Below are positions 6,801 through 14,496 of a stretch of DNA of 33,439 nt, piece after piece. The first letter of the stretch is position 1, and the number at the start of each line of letters is the position of its first letter. The position numbers were made by a program, and so were the translations under genes. This DNA comes from Euplotes aediculatus (Eukaryota; Ciliophora; Spirotrichea; Euplotida; Euplotidae), in NCBI GenBank assembly GCA_030463445.1, contig JAQGFW010021351.1:1-33439 (forward strand), written 5' to 3'. The notes beneath the pieces were generated by a model. It had not been told where the DNA came from. It searched no databases and saw only the letters and a list, made by a program, of their open reading frames with translations.

Positions 6801-7577
6801 ATGGATGCATCCATTCTTTTTTCCATTGAAGACGGTATTGGAAAAATAACACTGAACCGTCCTGATAAACTGAATTCTTTTAACCGGGAAATGGCCCTGC
6901 TGCTGCAGTCGGTATTGAAGGAATGTGAAGCAGGTGAAGTACGGGCTGTTTTTTTAACGGGAGCAGGAAAAGCCTTTTCTGCCGGCCAGGACCTGTCAGA
7001 AGTCGTAGATCCTAATGGTCCGGGTATGGCAAGAATTTTATCGGAGCACTATAATCCGATTGTGATGGGCATCCGAAATCTTAAAAAACCCGTAGTAGCT
7101 GCTGTAAACGGTGTGGCTGCGGGAGCAGGAGCCAATATCGCCCTGGGTTGTGACATAGTAGTAGCGGCGAAATCCGCCAGTTTTATCCAGGCCTTTTCGA
7201 AAATCGGATTAATTCCTGATAGCGGAGGAACCTTCTACCTGCCCCGGTTGATCGGTCATCAGAAGGCCAGTGCTCTGATGCTGCTGGGTGAAAAAGTAAA
7301 TGCGGAAGAAGCGGAACGACTGGGCATGATTTATCAATATTATGAAGATGATCAGTTTATGGAGCAGGCTTATGCAATTGCTGCGAAACTTGCTACGATG
7401 CCAACCGTTGGACTCGCTCATACCAAAAAAGCACTGCAATGGTCATTCACGCATGCCCTGATTGAACAATTGGCTAACGAAGACAAATTGCAGCAACGGG
7501 CTGCCAATACGGAAGATTTCAAAGAAGGCGTACAGGCTTTTCTCGAGAAACGCACACCTGTATTTAAAGGAAAATAA
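6801..7577 (+). CDS. paaG: PaaG, 1,2-epoxyphenylacetyl-CoA isomerase
   Basis: PaaG is a crotonase-family enzyme that turns the ring epoxide of phenylacetyl-CoA into the seven-membered oxepin-CoA. It acts directly after PaaABCE. The 258 residues show the CoA-binding start (KITLNRPDKLNSFN, 15-28), oxyanion-hole segments (FSAGQDL, 59-65; GAGANIALGCDI, 108-119) and IPDSGGTF (138-145), in which Asp140 corresponds to the catalytic Asp of PaaG-type isomerases. Ordinary enoyl-CoA hydratases have Glu residues instead, which supports PaaG rather than PaaF. paaI follows after a single base. Confidence 0.93.
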   Translation: MDASILFSIEDGIGKITLNRPDKLNSFNREMALLLQSVLKECEAGEVRAVFLTGAGKAFSAGQDLSEVVDPNGPGMARILSEHYNPIVMGIRNLKKPVVAAVNGVAAGAGANIALGCDIVVAAKSASFIQAFSKIGLIPDSGGTFYLPRLIGHQKASALMLLGEKVNAEEAERLGMIYQYYEDDQFMEQAYAIAAKLATMPTVGLAHTKKALQWSFTHALIEQLANEDKLQQRAANTEDFKEGVQAFLEKRTPVFKGK

Positions 7578-7578
7578 A

Positions 7579-7995
7579 ATGGAAAGATCGTCCTTCGAAA
7601 AAGTTGTTGACCATATGCTGGCGCAGGACGCGTTTAGCCAATGGCTGGGCATCGCATTACTGGAAGTACGGGAAGGATACAGTCGCATTCAGATGACCGT
7701 ACGAAAGGAGATGGTGAATGGCTTTGGGATTGCGCATGGAGGAATTGCATTTTCCCTGGCGGATAGCGCTTTTGCATTCGCCTGTAATAACAGGAACAAT
7801 TTATCTGTAGCGCTGGATACCAATATTTCATTTACCCGGGCAGTGCAAATCGGAGATATCCTAACAGCAGAAGCCACTGAAATCCATAATGGCCGAAGTA
7901 CCGGAGTATATTCCATCAGCATATTCAACCAGCAAAATGAACAGGTAGCTCTTTTCAAGGGAACCTGTTTCCGAACTGGAAAAACACATATTTAA
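7579..7995 (+). CDS. paaI: PaaI, hydroxyphenylacetyl-CoA thioesterase
   Basis: PaaI is a hot-dog-fold thioesterase that hydrolyses ring-hydroxylated phenylacetyl-CoA and so frees CoA trapped in dead-end products. The start at 7579 gives 138 residues, close to other PaaI proteins (about 140), and lies 1 base after paaG; longer versions would run into paaG. The active-site helix is visible: VNGFGIAHGGIAFSLADSAF, with Asn47, His53 and Asp62, the last matching the family catalytic Asp. FKGTCFRTGK near the end is also typical. Confidence 0.93.
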   Translation: MERSSFEKVVDHMLAQDAFSQWLGIALLEVREGYSRIQMTVRKEMVNGFGIAHGGIAFSLADSAFAFACNNRNNLSVALDTNISFTRAVQIGDILTAEATEIHNGRSTGVYSISIFNQQNEQVALFKGTCFRTGKTHI

Positions 7996-8040
7996 CCGGG
8001 GTGCGGGATAGTTTTCGTAACTTATACAAAACAACCCGCC

Positions 8041-8694
8041 ATGAAGCAGCTCTCTCAATGGGCCTTCCGTTGGCCCCTGTCCGCAAAGATTAGTATCGCT
8101 TTTCTTCAAACCCTGGTTTTTATTTTAATGGTTTGGCTTGCAGCGATTTTACAGGACATTGAATTTTCCCTCCCGATCTGGATGTTTTACCTGGCCATCA
8201 GTTTTGTTATGGCAGGATATGCCTTTATCTACTCGGCAAAAATTAAAACCAAACGAAAGATAATCGGCACTTATGCACGAAGAAAACTATTGGATATTTC
8301 CATCATCGCCATGAGTTATCTGGCAGTACTGGTTGCATTTAACAGGAACATGACAATCATCACAGTTAACCAGGGTTTACAAGCGAGTAGTATTGTTGAA
8401 GAACATAAAACAACCTCACAAAAACTGGCCAGAAAAGCCTGGAGAAAAGAAGTACGTGCACAATACAGAATTCTAAAGAAAGAAATAAAGACGGGCGTGC
8501 AGCAAGACCAGGGGGGCAATATTGCACTGATTATCGTTGGTGGTGTTATTCTGATTATTTTACTGGGCCTGTTGTCCTGTGCTATTGCCTGTGAAGGACC
8601 GGTTTTTCTGGGACTCGCATTATTTGTAGTAGGAGCAGGCGCTATTATTTACGGTATGGTAAGATGGATCCGGAAACTCAAAGCGAAATCCTGA
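8041..8694 (+). CDS. Integral membrane protein of unknown function inside the paa cluster
   Basis: I do not recognise a named family. The 217 residues show about five hydrophobic segments: near 15-40, 47-65, 85-100, then a long basic, hydrophilic middle (about 120-158, rich in K, R and E) and two more segments near 162-185 and 187-206. The segment LLSCAIACEGP has two Cys near a membrane face, and the protein ends in a basic tail. Similar small proteins with a hydrophobic tail pair appear common in Bacteroidota, from memory. It lies 45 bases after paaI and 19 before paaY, in the same direction. A role in phenylacetate uptake is possible, but it does not look like a known transporter. Confidence 0.8.
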   Translation: MKQLSQWAFRWPLSAKISIAFLQTLVFILMVWLAAILQDIEFSLPIWMFYLAISFVMAGYAFIYSAKIKTKRKIIGTYARRKLLDISIIAMSYLAVLVAFNRNMTIITVNQGLQASSIVEEHKTTSQKLARKAWRKEVRAQYRILKKEIKTGVQQDQGGNIALIIVGGVILIILLGLLSCAIACEGPVFLGLALFVVGAGAIIYGMVRWIRKLKAKS

Positions 8695-8702
8695 TACTTC
8701 AG

Positions 8703-8710
8703 TAGTTTTA
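8703..8710 (+). promoter_or_regulatory. paaY: -7-like box (TAGTTTTA) before paaY
   Basis: It matches TAnnTTTG except in the last base and ends 3 bases before the paaY ATG. The same 8-mer stands 4 bases before rhaT. It suggests a separate, leaderless paaY transcript; read-through from upstream is also possible. Confidence 0.35.
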
Positions 8711-8713
8711 ACT

Positions 8714-9304
8714 ATGTTCATTTCATTCAAAGGATTTATTCCGGTGGTACATCCAAGCTCTTATGTACACCCACAGGCATGTGTAACCGGAAATGTAATC
8801 ATCGGGAAAAACTGTTATATAGGTCCGGGTGCAGCCTTACGTGGCGACTGGGGCGGAATTATCCTGGAAGACGGGTGTAATGTGCAGGAGAACTGCACCA
8901 TCCATATGTTTCCCGGATATACGGTTCATCTTAAAGAAGGGGCACATATTGGTCATGGTGCTATCATTCATGGCGCAATGATTGGGCGGAATTGCCTGGT
9001 CGGTATGAACTCGGTAATCATGGATCGGGTAGAACTCGGTGATGAATCCATCGTAGGAGCATTGAGTTTTATCAAAGAAGGAATCCTAATTCCTTCCCGC
9101 AGCCTGGTAGTAGGAAACCCCGGAAAAATCATCAGGGAAGTAACTGATGAAATGCTTTCCTGGAAAACCAGGGGCACTGCTTTGTACCAGGCCCTGCCCG
9201 GGGAAATGCAGCAATACAGCCAGGTTTGTGAACCGTTAGCGGAGCTTCCGGCCGACCGGCCAAGCCAGGAAGTCCTGTATGAAACATGGCAGTTGTCCAA
9301 ATGA
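8714..9304 (+). CDS. paaY: PaaY, hexapeptide-repeat thioesterase / gamma-carbonic-anhydrase-like protein
   Basis: The protein is a left-handed beta-helix of the hexapeptide-repeat family; repeats run from about residue 15 to 130 (VIIGKNCYIGPGAALRGDWG in part, AHIGHGAIIHGAMIGRNCLV in part). At 196 residues it equals E. coli PaaY in length, and the C-terminal helix (PADRPSQEVLYETWQL) fits too. PaaY of E. coli hydrolyses the CoA ester of a toxic spontaneous product formed in the phenylacetate pathway. The His residues of GHGAIIHGAMIG probably bind metal, as in gamma-carbonic anhydrases. It is the last paa gene of the cluster; obgE follows after 30 bases. Confidence 0.88.
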   Translation: MFISFKGFIPVVHPSSYVHPQACVTGNVIIGKNCYIGPGAALRGDWGGIILEDGCNVQENCTIHMFPGYTVHLKEGAHIGHGAIIHGAMIGRNCLVGMNSVIMDRVELGDESIVGALSFIKEGILIPSRSLVVGNPGKIIREVTDEMLSWKTRGTALYQALPGEMQQYSQVCEPLAELPADRPSQEVLYETWQLSK

Positions 9305-9306
9305 AC

Positions 9307-9314
9307 TACCTTCG
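9307..9314 (+). promoter_or_regulatory. obgE: -7-like box (TACCTTCG) before obgE
   Basis: One mismatch to TAnnTTTG, 20 bases before the GTG start of obgE. It would give this housekeeping gene its own promoter, independent of the paa genes. Confidence 0.3.
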
Positions 9315-9334
9315 CAGATTAACAGCGTATAACA

Positions 9335-10339
9335 GTGTCAGAGAAATCAAATTTTGTTGACCAGATCCGCGTCTTCTGCAGAAGCGGTCATGGTGGAGCC
9401 GGAAGTAGACATTCCATGCGAACCAAGTTCAATCCGAAAGCCGGTCCCGACGGGGGCGATGGCGGCCGGGGAGCGCATATTATCCTGCGCGGCAACAAAA
9501 ACCTCTGGACGCTCTTACACCTTCGCTATCATAAAAATATTCTTGCCGAAAACGGCGAAAGCGGAAGCGGCAATAATTCAACGGGCCGCAGCGGAAAGGA
9601 TATTTATGTGGATGTTCCCCTTGGAACCATCGCCTTTGATGAGGAAACGGGCGAAAAAGAAGCGGAAATACTTGAAGACGGCCAGGAGATCATCCTGATG
9701 AAAGGCGGTCGTGGCGGACTTGGAAATGCCCGGTTTGCCACCCCCACCAACCAGGCACCAGAACATGCACAACCGGGAGAGCCGGGTGTGGAAGGATATA
9801 AAGTGCTGGAATTGAAAGTGCTGGCGGATGTGGGGCTGGTGGGCTTTCCCAATGCCGGGAAATCCACCCTGCTCAGTGTAATTACTGCAGCCAAGCCAAA
9901 AATTGCTGATTATGCCTTCACCACACTCAGCCCGCAATTGGGCATGGTCGAATACCGGGATGGAAAGTCTTTCTGTATTGCTGATCTTCCCGGAATCATT
10001 GAAGGGGCTGCGGAAGGACGTGGACTGGGTCACCGGTTCCTGCGTCATATTGAACGGAACTCAGCCTTATTATTCCTGATACCTGCCGACAGCAAGGATC
10101 ACCGAAAGGAATTTGATATTCTGCTCAATGAACTGGAAGAATACAATCCGGAGATGCTGGAAAAAGATATTGTGATCGCGATCAGCAAGAGTGATATGCT
10201 GGATGAAGAATTGAACACTGCTATCAGCAAAGAACTGCCTTCCGAATATCCGCATCTTTTCATATCTTCTGTAACCCAGCAGGGATTAAGGGAATTAAAA
10301 GACGAGCTCTGGCAGATCCTTAACAAGCCGGTGGACTAA
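9335..10339 (+). CDS. obgE: Obg-family GTPase ObgE/CgtA
   Basis: Obg is a conserved, usually essential GTPase linked to 50S ribosome assembly and stress signalling. The 334 residues contain the glycine-rich Obg domain (about 6-160, e.g. [11 protein letters not shown] 124-134) and the G domain: GFPNAGKST (G1, 170-178), DLPG (G3, 217-220), ISKSD as G4 (usual form NKxD; the Asn is replaced by Ser) and SSVTQQGL as G5. The start is GTG, chosen because NFVDQIRVF follows at the usual distance. There is no long C-terminal extension. It is unrelated to the paa genes upstream. Confidence 0.97.
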   Translation: MSEKSNFVDQIRVFCRSGHGGAGSRHSMRTKFNPKAGPDGGDGGRGAHIILRGNKNLWTLLHLRYHKNILAENGESGSGNNSTGRSGKDIYVDVPLGTIAFDEETGEKEAEILEDGQEIILMKGGRGGLGNARFATPTNQAPEHAQPGEPGVEGYKVLELKVLADVGLVGFPNAGKSTLLSVITAAKPKIADYAFTTLSPQLGMVEYRDGKSFCIADLPGIIEGAAEGRGLGHRFLRHIERNSALLFLIPADSKDHRKEFDILLNELEEYNPEMLEKDIVIAISKSDMLDEELNTAISKELPSEYPHLFISSVTQQGLRELKDELWQILNKPVD

Positions 10340-10344
10340 ACCCA

Positions 10345-12777
10345 ATGCTTATGCGAACAGGAAGTATTTTCTTATCGATCCGACTCAGAAAATATCCGTT
10401 CCTGCGATTCCTGTCAAACCTGTTGAGAAGTTGCTGGCTCTTTTTCCCGGCATTGGTTTTTATCATTCTGGGGATGGTGACATTTTCCCAACTCAGCCAG
10501 GGAAAAGATATCCTGATTTCCTTTACGGAAACAGCCGGAGCATTTGGTCATGTGCTGGCCGCCAAAATGATTTTCCTCATAGCAATTTTTTTCTGGGTTT
10601 ATGTTAGCTGGTATTCATCCCGGATGGTTGGGTATATCAAAGCCTGGCAGCACCGGGAAGCTGTTCGCTTAATTGATCCGGTATTAAGCGATGGGGGATA
10701 CGAATCGCTCTATGCCATGGAGCTTCGTTTTCTGCACCGGTTTCCACGAATTATCGGCTATGGATGTCTGTTAGTAGTACTGATTGTACTGACCCTTCTC
10801 CTGTTTCCCAACAGCTGGATACATGATCAACCTTTTCTTGCATTGATTGCATGCACTTTTCTGGCCTGGATTGCTGATCGTACGCTGATCCGCTGGGTGA
10901 AGCTGCCAGGCAAATCGGCACTCCTGAGAAATATCGCCTGGTTATTATTTGCGTTGATAATACTACTTCCGGTTTTATACGTTAGCCAGGGTCTGTTCAG
11001 CCGTGTGCCTTATATTTTGCTGTTATTATTACTGCTTTTTTTTCTTTATATGCTGTACATCAATGTACGACGGCAGCATATATTCAGAGAACGGCTGAAA
11101 GCGCATCGGATAACAGGTATTCACCCTGCACGGCCATTTGAAAAACTGGTGGAATGGGCCATGAAATTCCTGCATCTTCCAAAGGAAGAAAAAAAATATT
11201 TCGCTGTATTCAACCTGGTTGCAGCTATTGGTTTATGCTTCTATCTGCTGGCCATTAATTCCCTCAGTGCAAGTGTGCAGATGGGCCCCTTCGCAGTGTT
11301 GTTATTGGGATTTGCGGTTTTACTGGGGTTTGGTAATATGTTATCGGCGCTCTCCTGTAAATTCCAGGTGAATTTTCATTTTTTCATTTTTCTGTTTGCC
11401 GCACTTCTTCCCACACCCGATCATCATATTGTCAGAACAGGCAGTTTATCAGAAAGACAGCAGCATCCTGATAGCTATGCTCAGCGGCAGCATTTGTCTG
11501 AATATTTTCAACACTGGCTTTCGATCAGGCCCGAGATTGACACGGCTGCTACCTATGATATGTACCTGGTACTCGCCAACGGTGGCGCTTCAAGATCAGC
11601 TTACTGGGTGGCTTCTGTATTGGGTAAATTAGAAGATGCTTCGCTTAAGGATCCCCGTGGTAGATTCTCCCGGCATCTTTTTTGTTTATCGGGAACTTCT
11701 GGCGGCGGTCTCGGAATTGCAAATTTTTATACGACCCTTCTGCACCAGCAGCAGAAAGAACCGGTAACTGGATTTGAAGCATCCGGACGTGCGTTTTTAA
11801 AACAGGATTTTTTAAGTTTTACGCTTGCCCGCATGCTGGGACCTGACTTTTTCAATTATATCCCTGTATTAAACCAGGTGATCCCAAAAGAAGACAGGGC
11901 GGAAGCTTTGGAGCAGGCGATAGAAAGAGGACTGGATGATTCCTATTACCGGGTGGGATTTGACAGTACCTGGTTTGATCAATGCCTTACCAAAACGGGT
12001 CAGCCACATACACTTCCGGTTCTTTTCATTAATACCACCAGGGTTAAAGACGGGAACCCCGGGGTAGTTTCCAATATTCATATTGCACCGAATATTTTTA
12101 ACCGTCGGGTGGATGTGGCGGCACTGCTTCCACGGGATCAAACGATTCGTTTAAGTACAGCCACCATTTTGGGCGCAAGATTTCCGTATATAAGTCCGGC
12201 TGGAAGAATTAACCAGCTCAAAGCACCTTCCACTCCCAACGGAACTGACACTACACGTGCCCACTATTTTGTGGACGGTGGATATTTTGATAATTCAGGA
12301 GCTGGCGCTGTTCAGGAAATGATCCGTATGCTTATCAAACTGGCCGGGAATAATCCGGATGAAATGGTCCGGAAAAGAGCAGCTAAACTAAGGCTGCGGG
12401 TGATTCAGATAACCAACAGTCCGCAGGGAACTGTTCCATTGCATCCAATTGGTCCTTTTGTCAACGATCTGCTTTCTCCGTTGCTTACCATTACTGGTGC
12501 CTTTGATATGCAAACCACGGTAAACGACCGGAGATTTATCACCTATATTAACGATTTGCAGCAGCAGAGAAGCGGTGGTGAATTCCGATCATTTGAATAC
12601 ATCCCCATTCATTTATACAATGATCCGGAAGTACCTGGAGATACTCTATCAAAAGGTCCTTATGCAATGAACTGGTTTATATCAGATAGTGTGCGCAACC
12701 AGATGGATCGCAGACTGCAGAATCAGCCCCGGTTGAATGCGTTAGTAAAAGAGTTTGATTTGGTAACCGGGAATTAA
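10345..12777 (+). CDS. Membrane-anchored patatin-like phospholipase
   Basis: The protein of 810 residues has two parts. Residues about 25-360 hold many hydrophobic segments, probably eight to ten membrane helices in three clusters (25-90, 130-245, 285-355). Residues about 400-750 are a patatin-like hydrolase: the oxyanion glycines in LANGGASRSAYW, the nucleophile elbow GTSGGG (Ser452) and the Asp of the dyad in VDGGYFDNSG (Asp644). Patatin enzymes use this Ser-Asp pair to cut acyl esters of lipids. The membrane part suggests action on membrane lipids. It starts 5 bases after obgE and may be co-transcribed. ATG at 10351 is an alternative start. The substrate is unknown. Confidence 0.85.
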   Translation: MLMRTGSIFLSIRLRKYPFLRFLSNLLRSCWLFFPALVFIILGMVTFSQLSQGKDILISFTETAGAFGHVLAAKMIFLIAIFFWVYVSWYSSRMVGYIKAWQHREAVRLIDPVLSDGGYESLYAMELRFLHRFPRIIGYGCLLVVLIVLTLLLFPNSWIHDQPFLALIACTFLAWIADRTLIRWVKLPGKSALLRNIAWLLFALIILLPVLYVSQGLFSRVPYILLLLLLLFFLYMLYINVRRQHIFRERLKAHRITGIHPARPFEKLVEWAMKFLHLPKEEKKYFAVFNLVAAIGLCFYLLAINSLSASVQMGPFAVLLLGFAVLLGFGNMLSALSCKFQVNFHFFIFLFAALLPTPDHHIVRTGSLSERQQHPDSYAQRQHLSEYFQHWLSIRPEIDTAATYDMYLVLANGGASRSAYWVASVLGKLEDASLKDPRGRFSRHLFCLSGTSGGGLGIANFYTTLLHQQQKEPVTGFEASGRAFLKQDFLSFTLARMLGPDFFNYIPVLNQVIPKEDRAEALEQAIERGLDDSYYRVGFDSTWFDQCLTKTGQPHTLPVLFINTTRVKDGNPGVVSNIHIAPNIFNRRVDVAALLPRDQTIRLSTATILGARFPYISPAGRINQLKAPSTPNGTDTTRAHYFVDGGYFDNSGAGAVQEMIRMLIKLAGNNPDEMVRKRAAKLRLRVIQITNSPQGTVPLHPIGPFVNDLLSPLLTITGAFDMQTTVNDRRFITYINDLQQQRSGGEFRSFEYIPIHLYNDPEVPGDTLSKGPYAMNWFISDSVRNQMDRRLQNQPRLNALVKEFDLVTGN

Positions 12778-12785
12778 TTATTCGG

Positions 12786-12793
12786 TAACTTTA
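12786..12793 (+). promoter_or_regulatory. -7-like box (TAACTTTA) before the small secreted protein gene
   Basis: One mismatch to TAnnTTTG, 18 bases before the ATG at 12812. The following AGGAAGG (12793-12799) could act as a distant ribosome-binding site. Confidence 0.35.
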
Positions 12794-12811
12794 GGAAGGT
12801 ATTTTTCAGCC

Positions 12812-13195
12812 ATGAAAAATTGCACCACTACAATAACAAGAATTCTTTCTCTTGTTGGTTTTTTGCTCACTGGTTTTCTTTCAGCAAGCGGGCAGACCGG
12901 CACTGCTTTGGCATCGGTCGAATTTATTAAAGCAGAAAGTGGTTTCTTATATTTCAAAGCACGGATGTCTGCAGAAAAAAAACTCAGGACTACCTTGTTT
13001 GTACGCGATCAGGAAGGCGAACTGGTACACGAAGATAAAATGACAGGATCCAGCTTTGAAAAAATTTATAAAATTCCTTCTTCCTGCGCAGATGAACTGG
13101 TTTTTGAATGGGTCAAACCCCAAAGAATCTTACTAAAAAAATTCAAGGTCATTCGAAGTGAAGTCAGTTATGTAACAGTTACCAGGTTACATTAA
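12812..13195 (+). CDS. Small secreted protein of unknown function
   Basis: The product has 127 residues. It starts with a classical signal peptide: a short polar N-terminus, a hydrophobic stretch (about residues 10-23, ILSLVGFLLTGFLS) and a likely cut after SASGQ (about residue 28). The mature ~100 residues look like a small beta-rich domain (TLFVRDQEGELVHED, FEKIYKIPSSC); no family was recognised. Its last 4 bases overlap the stop of the convergent DNA glycosylase gene. It is presumably periplasmic. Confidence 0.75.
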   Translation: MKNCTTTITRILSLVGFLLTGFLSASGQTGTALASVEFIKAESGFLYFKARMSAEKKLRTTLFVRDQEGELVHEDKMTGSSFEKIYKIPSSCADELVFEWVKPQRILLKKFKVIRSEVSYVTVTRLH

Positions 13196-13797
13196 ACTGC
13201 TGGTCCATTATCTTTCCATCTCCAGAGGTGAACACAGGCATAAGTGCGATAAGGTGCCCATTTTACGGAGATCTTCAGCATTTTTTCCCGGAATTTTTTG
13301 CGGTCCGTATCATCAAGCCGATAGAGTTTTTTCATCGCCATTTGAATACCCAGATCGTCGATGGCGAACACATCTTCTCTGCCCATCGCAAACATCAGTA
13401 ACATTTCTACTGTCCACCTGCCCACCCCTTTAATCTGTGTCAGGTAGGCGATCAGTTCATCGTTGGATAGTTTATCCAATTTTTTAAAATCCATCCCCTG
13501 TTCAATAGCAAAACGTGCTACATTCTGCACATAGTTTACTTTGGCATTGGATAATCCTATGCCGCGTAATTTGTCAAACGGTGTATCCAGTATCTGTTGC
13601 GGAGTGGGCAAACTCTCATCGTATAAAGCCAGAAACCGTTTTTTAATAACTGCTGCCACTTTAACGGATAATTGCTGGCTCATAATAGAGCTGCACAAAT
13701 AGAAATCGAGCCGTTTTTGTTTTTTCAGAAGGAATGGTTCACCGTCCAGAATGGTGGCCATCTTTTTATCGGCAGATAGATGATCAAAATAAGACAT
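13192..13797 (-). CDS. AlkA-like DNA-3-methyladenine glycosylase (HhH-GPD family)
   Basis: The enzyme removes alkylated bases such as 3-methyladenine, starting base excision repair. The 201 residues form the HhH-GPD core: SSIMSQQLSVKVA (36-48), a first hairpin region LRGIGLSNAK (77-86), the DNA-binding helix-hairpin-helix LTQIKGVGRWTVEM (119-132) and the catalytic Asp148 in FAIDDLG. It lacks the N-terminal domain of E. coli AlkA, like many short bacterial homologues, and has no Fe-S cysteine cluster, so it is not a Nth/MutY type. It is divergent from mnmD, with 28 bases between the two start codons. Confidence 0.92.
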   Translation of the reverse strand: MSYFDHLSADKKMATILDGEPFLLKKQKRLDFYLCSSIMSQQLSVKVAAVIKKRFLALYDESLPTPQQILDTPFDKLRGIGLSNAKVNYVQNVARFAIEQGMDFKKLDKLSNDELIAYLTQIKGVGRWTVEMLLMFAMGREDVFAIDDLGIQMAMKKLYRLDDTDRKKFREKMLKISVKWAPYRTYACVHLWRWKDNGPAV

Positions 13798-13800
13798 ACC

Positions 13801-13808
13801 CGAAAGTA
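13801..13808 (-). promoter_or_regulatory. -7-like box (TACTTTCG) of the DNA glycosylase gene
   Basis: Minus-strand match to TAnnTTTG with one mismatch, ending 3 bases before the ATG. It lies back to back with the mnmD -7 box in a 28-base divergent gap, so the two promoters overlap and may compete. Confidence 0.4.
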
Positions 13809-13813
13809 GTAAT

Positions 13814-13821
13814 TAACTTTG
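13814..13821 (+). promoter_or_regulatory. mnmD: -7 box (TAACTTTG) of mnmD
   Basis: Exact TAnnTTTG match ending 4 bases before the mnmD ATG, which predicts a leaderless or nearly leaderless transcript. Confidence 0.5.
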
Positions 13822-13825
13822 CAGC

Positions 13826-14491
13826 ATGGAAAGAATCCTGCAAGCAACTGCGGATGGCAGTCATACAATATCAATACCTGACCTGCAGGTAACCTATCAT
13901 TCCAGGCATGGTGCTATAAAGGAGTCAATGCATGTATTCATTGAAGCGGGATTGCGGTATAAAATAAAATCTACGGAAGCTGCATTGTCGATTCTTGAAA
14001 TGGGATTTGGAACGGGCTTAAATGCACTGCTTACGCTGCTTGAACGGCAGGACCGGGAAATCTGGTATGAAAGTCTGGAAGCATATCCTTTACCAGTTGA
14101 AACGGCTATGCAACTAAACTATTCGGAACTGCTGCCACAGGAAACTGCGGCCGCTCATTTTGAAAAAATTCAACAGGCAGTCTGGAATGAAGTGATTCAC
14201 ATAAATCCCACTTTCCATTTGTTTAAACGGAAACTGAAACTGGAAGAGTTTACACCTGACCGGACCTATGACCTGGTATATTTTGATGCCTTCGCACCAA
14301 CGGCTCAACCGGCTTTGTGGTCGGAAAGCGTTTTTAAAAAATTATTTGACAGCCTGCGTGCGGGAGGGATTTTAGTAACTTATTGCAGCAAGGGAGATGT
14401 TAGAAGAGCCATGCAGGCGGCTGGTTTCAGGGTTGAAAAAATTGCCGGTCCACCTGGCAAACGCGAAATGGTTCGGGCGCATAAAGAATAA
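13826..14491 (+). CDS. mnmD: MnmD, tRNA wobble-uridine methyltransferase
   Basis: MnmD methylates 5-aminomethyl-2-thiouridine at tRNA position 34, giving mnm5s2U. It corresponds to the N-terminal half of the two-domain MnmC of E. coli. The 221 residues show the DUF752-type Rossmann methyltransferase: early core TYHSRHGAIKESMHVFIEAG (about 25-44), SAM loop ILEMGFGTGLNALL, and the family motif YFDAFAPTAQPALW. GGILVTYCSKGDVRRAMQAAGF follows in pieces (GGILVTYCSKGDVRR, AAGFRV). No FAD oxidase half is attached. It ends 5 bases from the stop of the convergent beta-barrel gene. Confidence 0.92.
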   Translation: MERILQATADGSHTISIPDLQVTYHSRHGAIKESMHVFIEAGLRYKIKSTEAALSILEMGFGTGLNALLTLLERQDREIWYESLEAYPLPVETAMQLNYSELLPQETAAAHFEKIQQAVWNEVIHINPTFHLFKRKLKLEEFTPDRTYDLVYFDAFAPTAQPALWSESVFKKLFDSLRAGGILVTYCSKGDVRRAMQAAGFRVEKIAGPPGKREMVRAHKE

Positions 14492-14496
14492 GCAGC

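Noticed and set aside
6801-7577. paaG as a general enoyl-CoA hydratase (PaaF)
   Set aside because: It has Asp140 in IPDSGGTF, as in PaaG-type isomerases, and lacks the Glu pair of hydratases; it also sits next to paaI and paaD.
9578-10048. Open frame of 156 residues opposite obgE
   Set aside because: It is fully inside the well-supported obgE gene on the other strand and has no recognisable domain.
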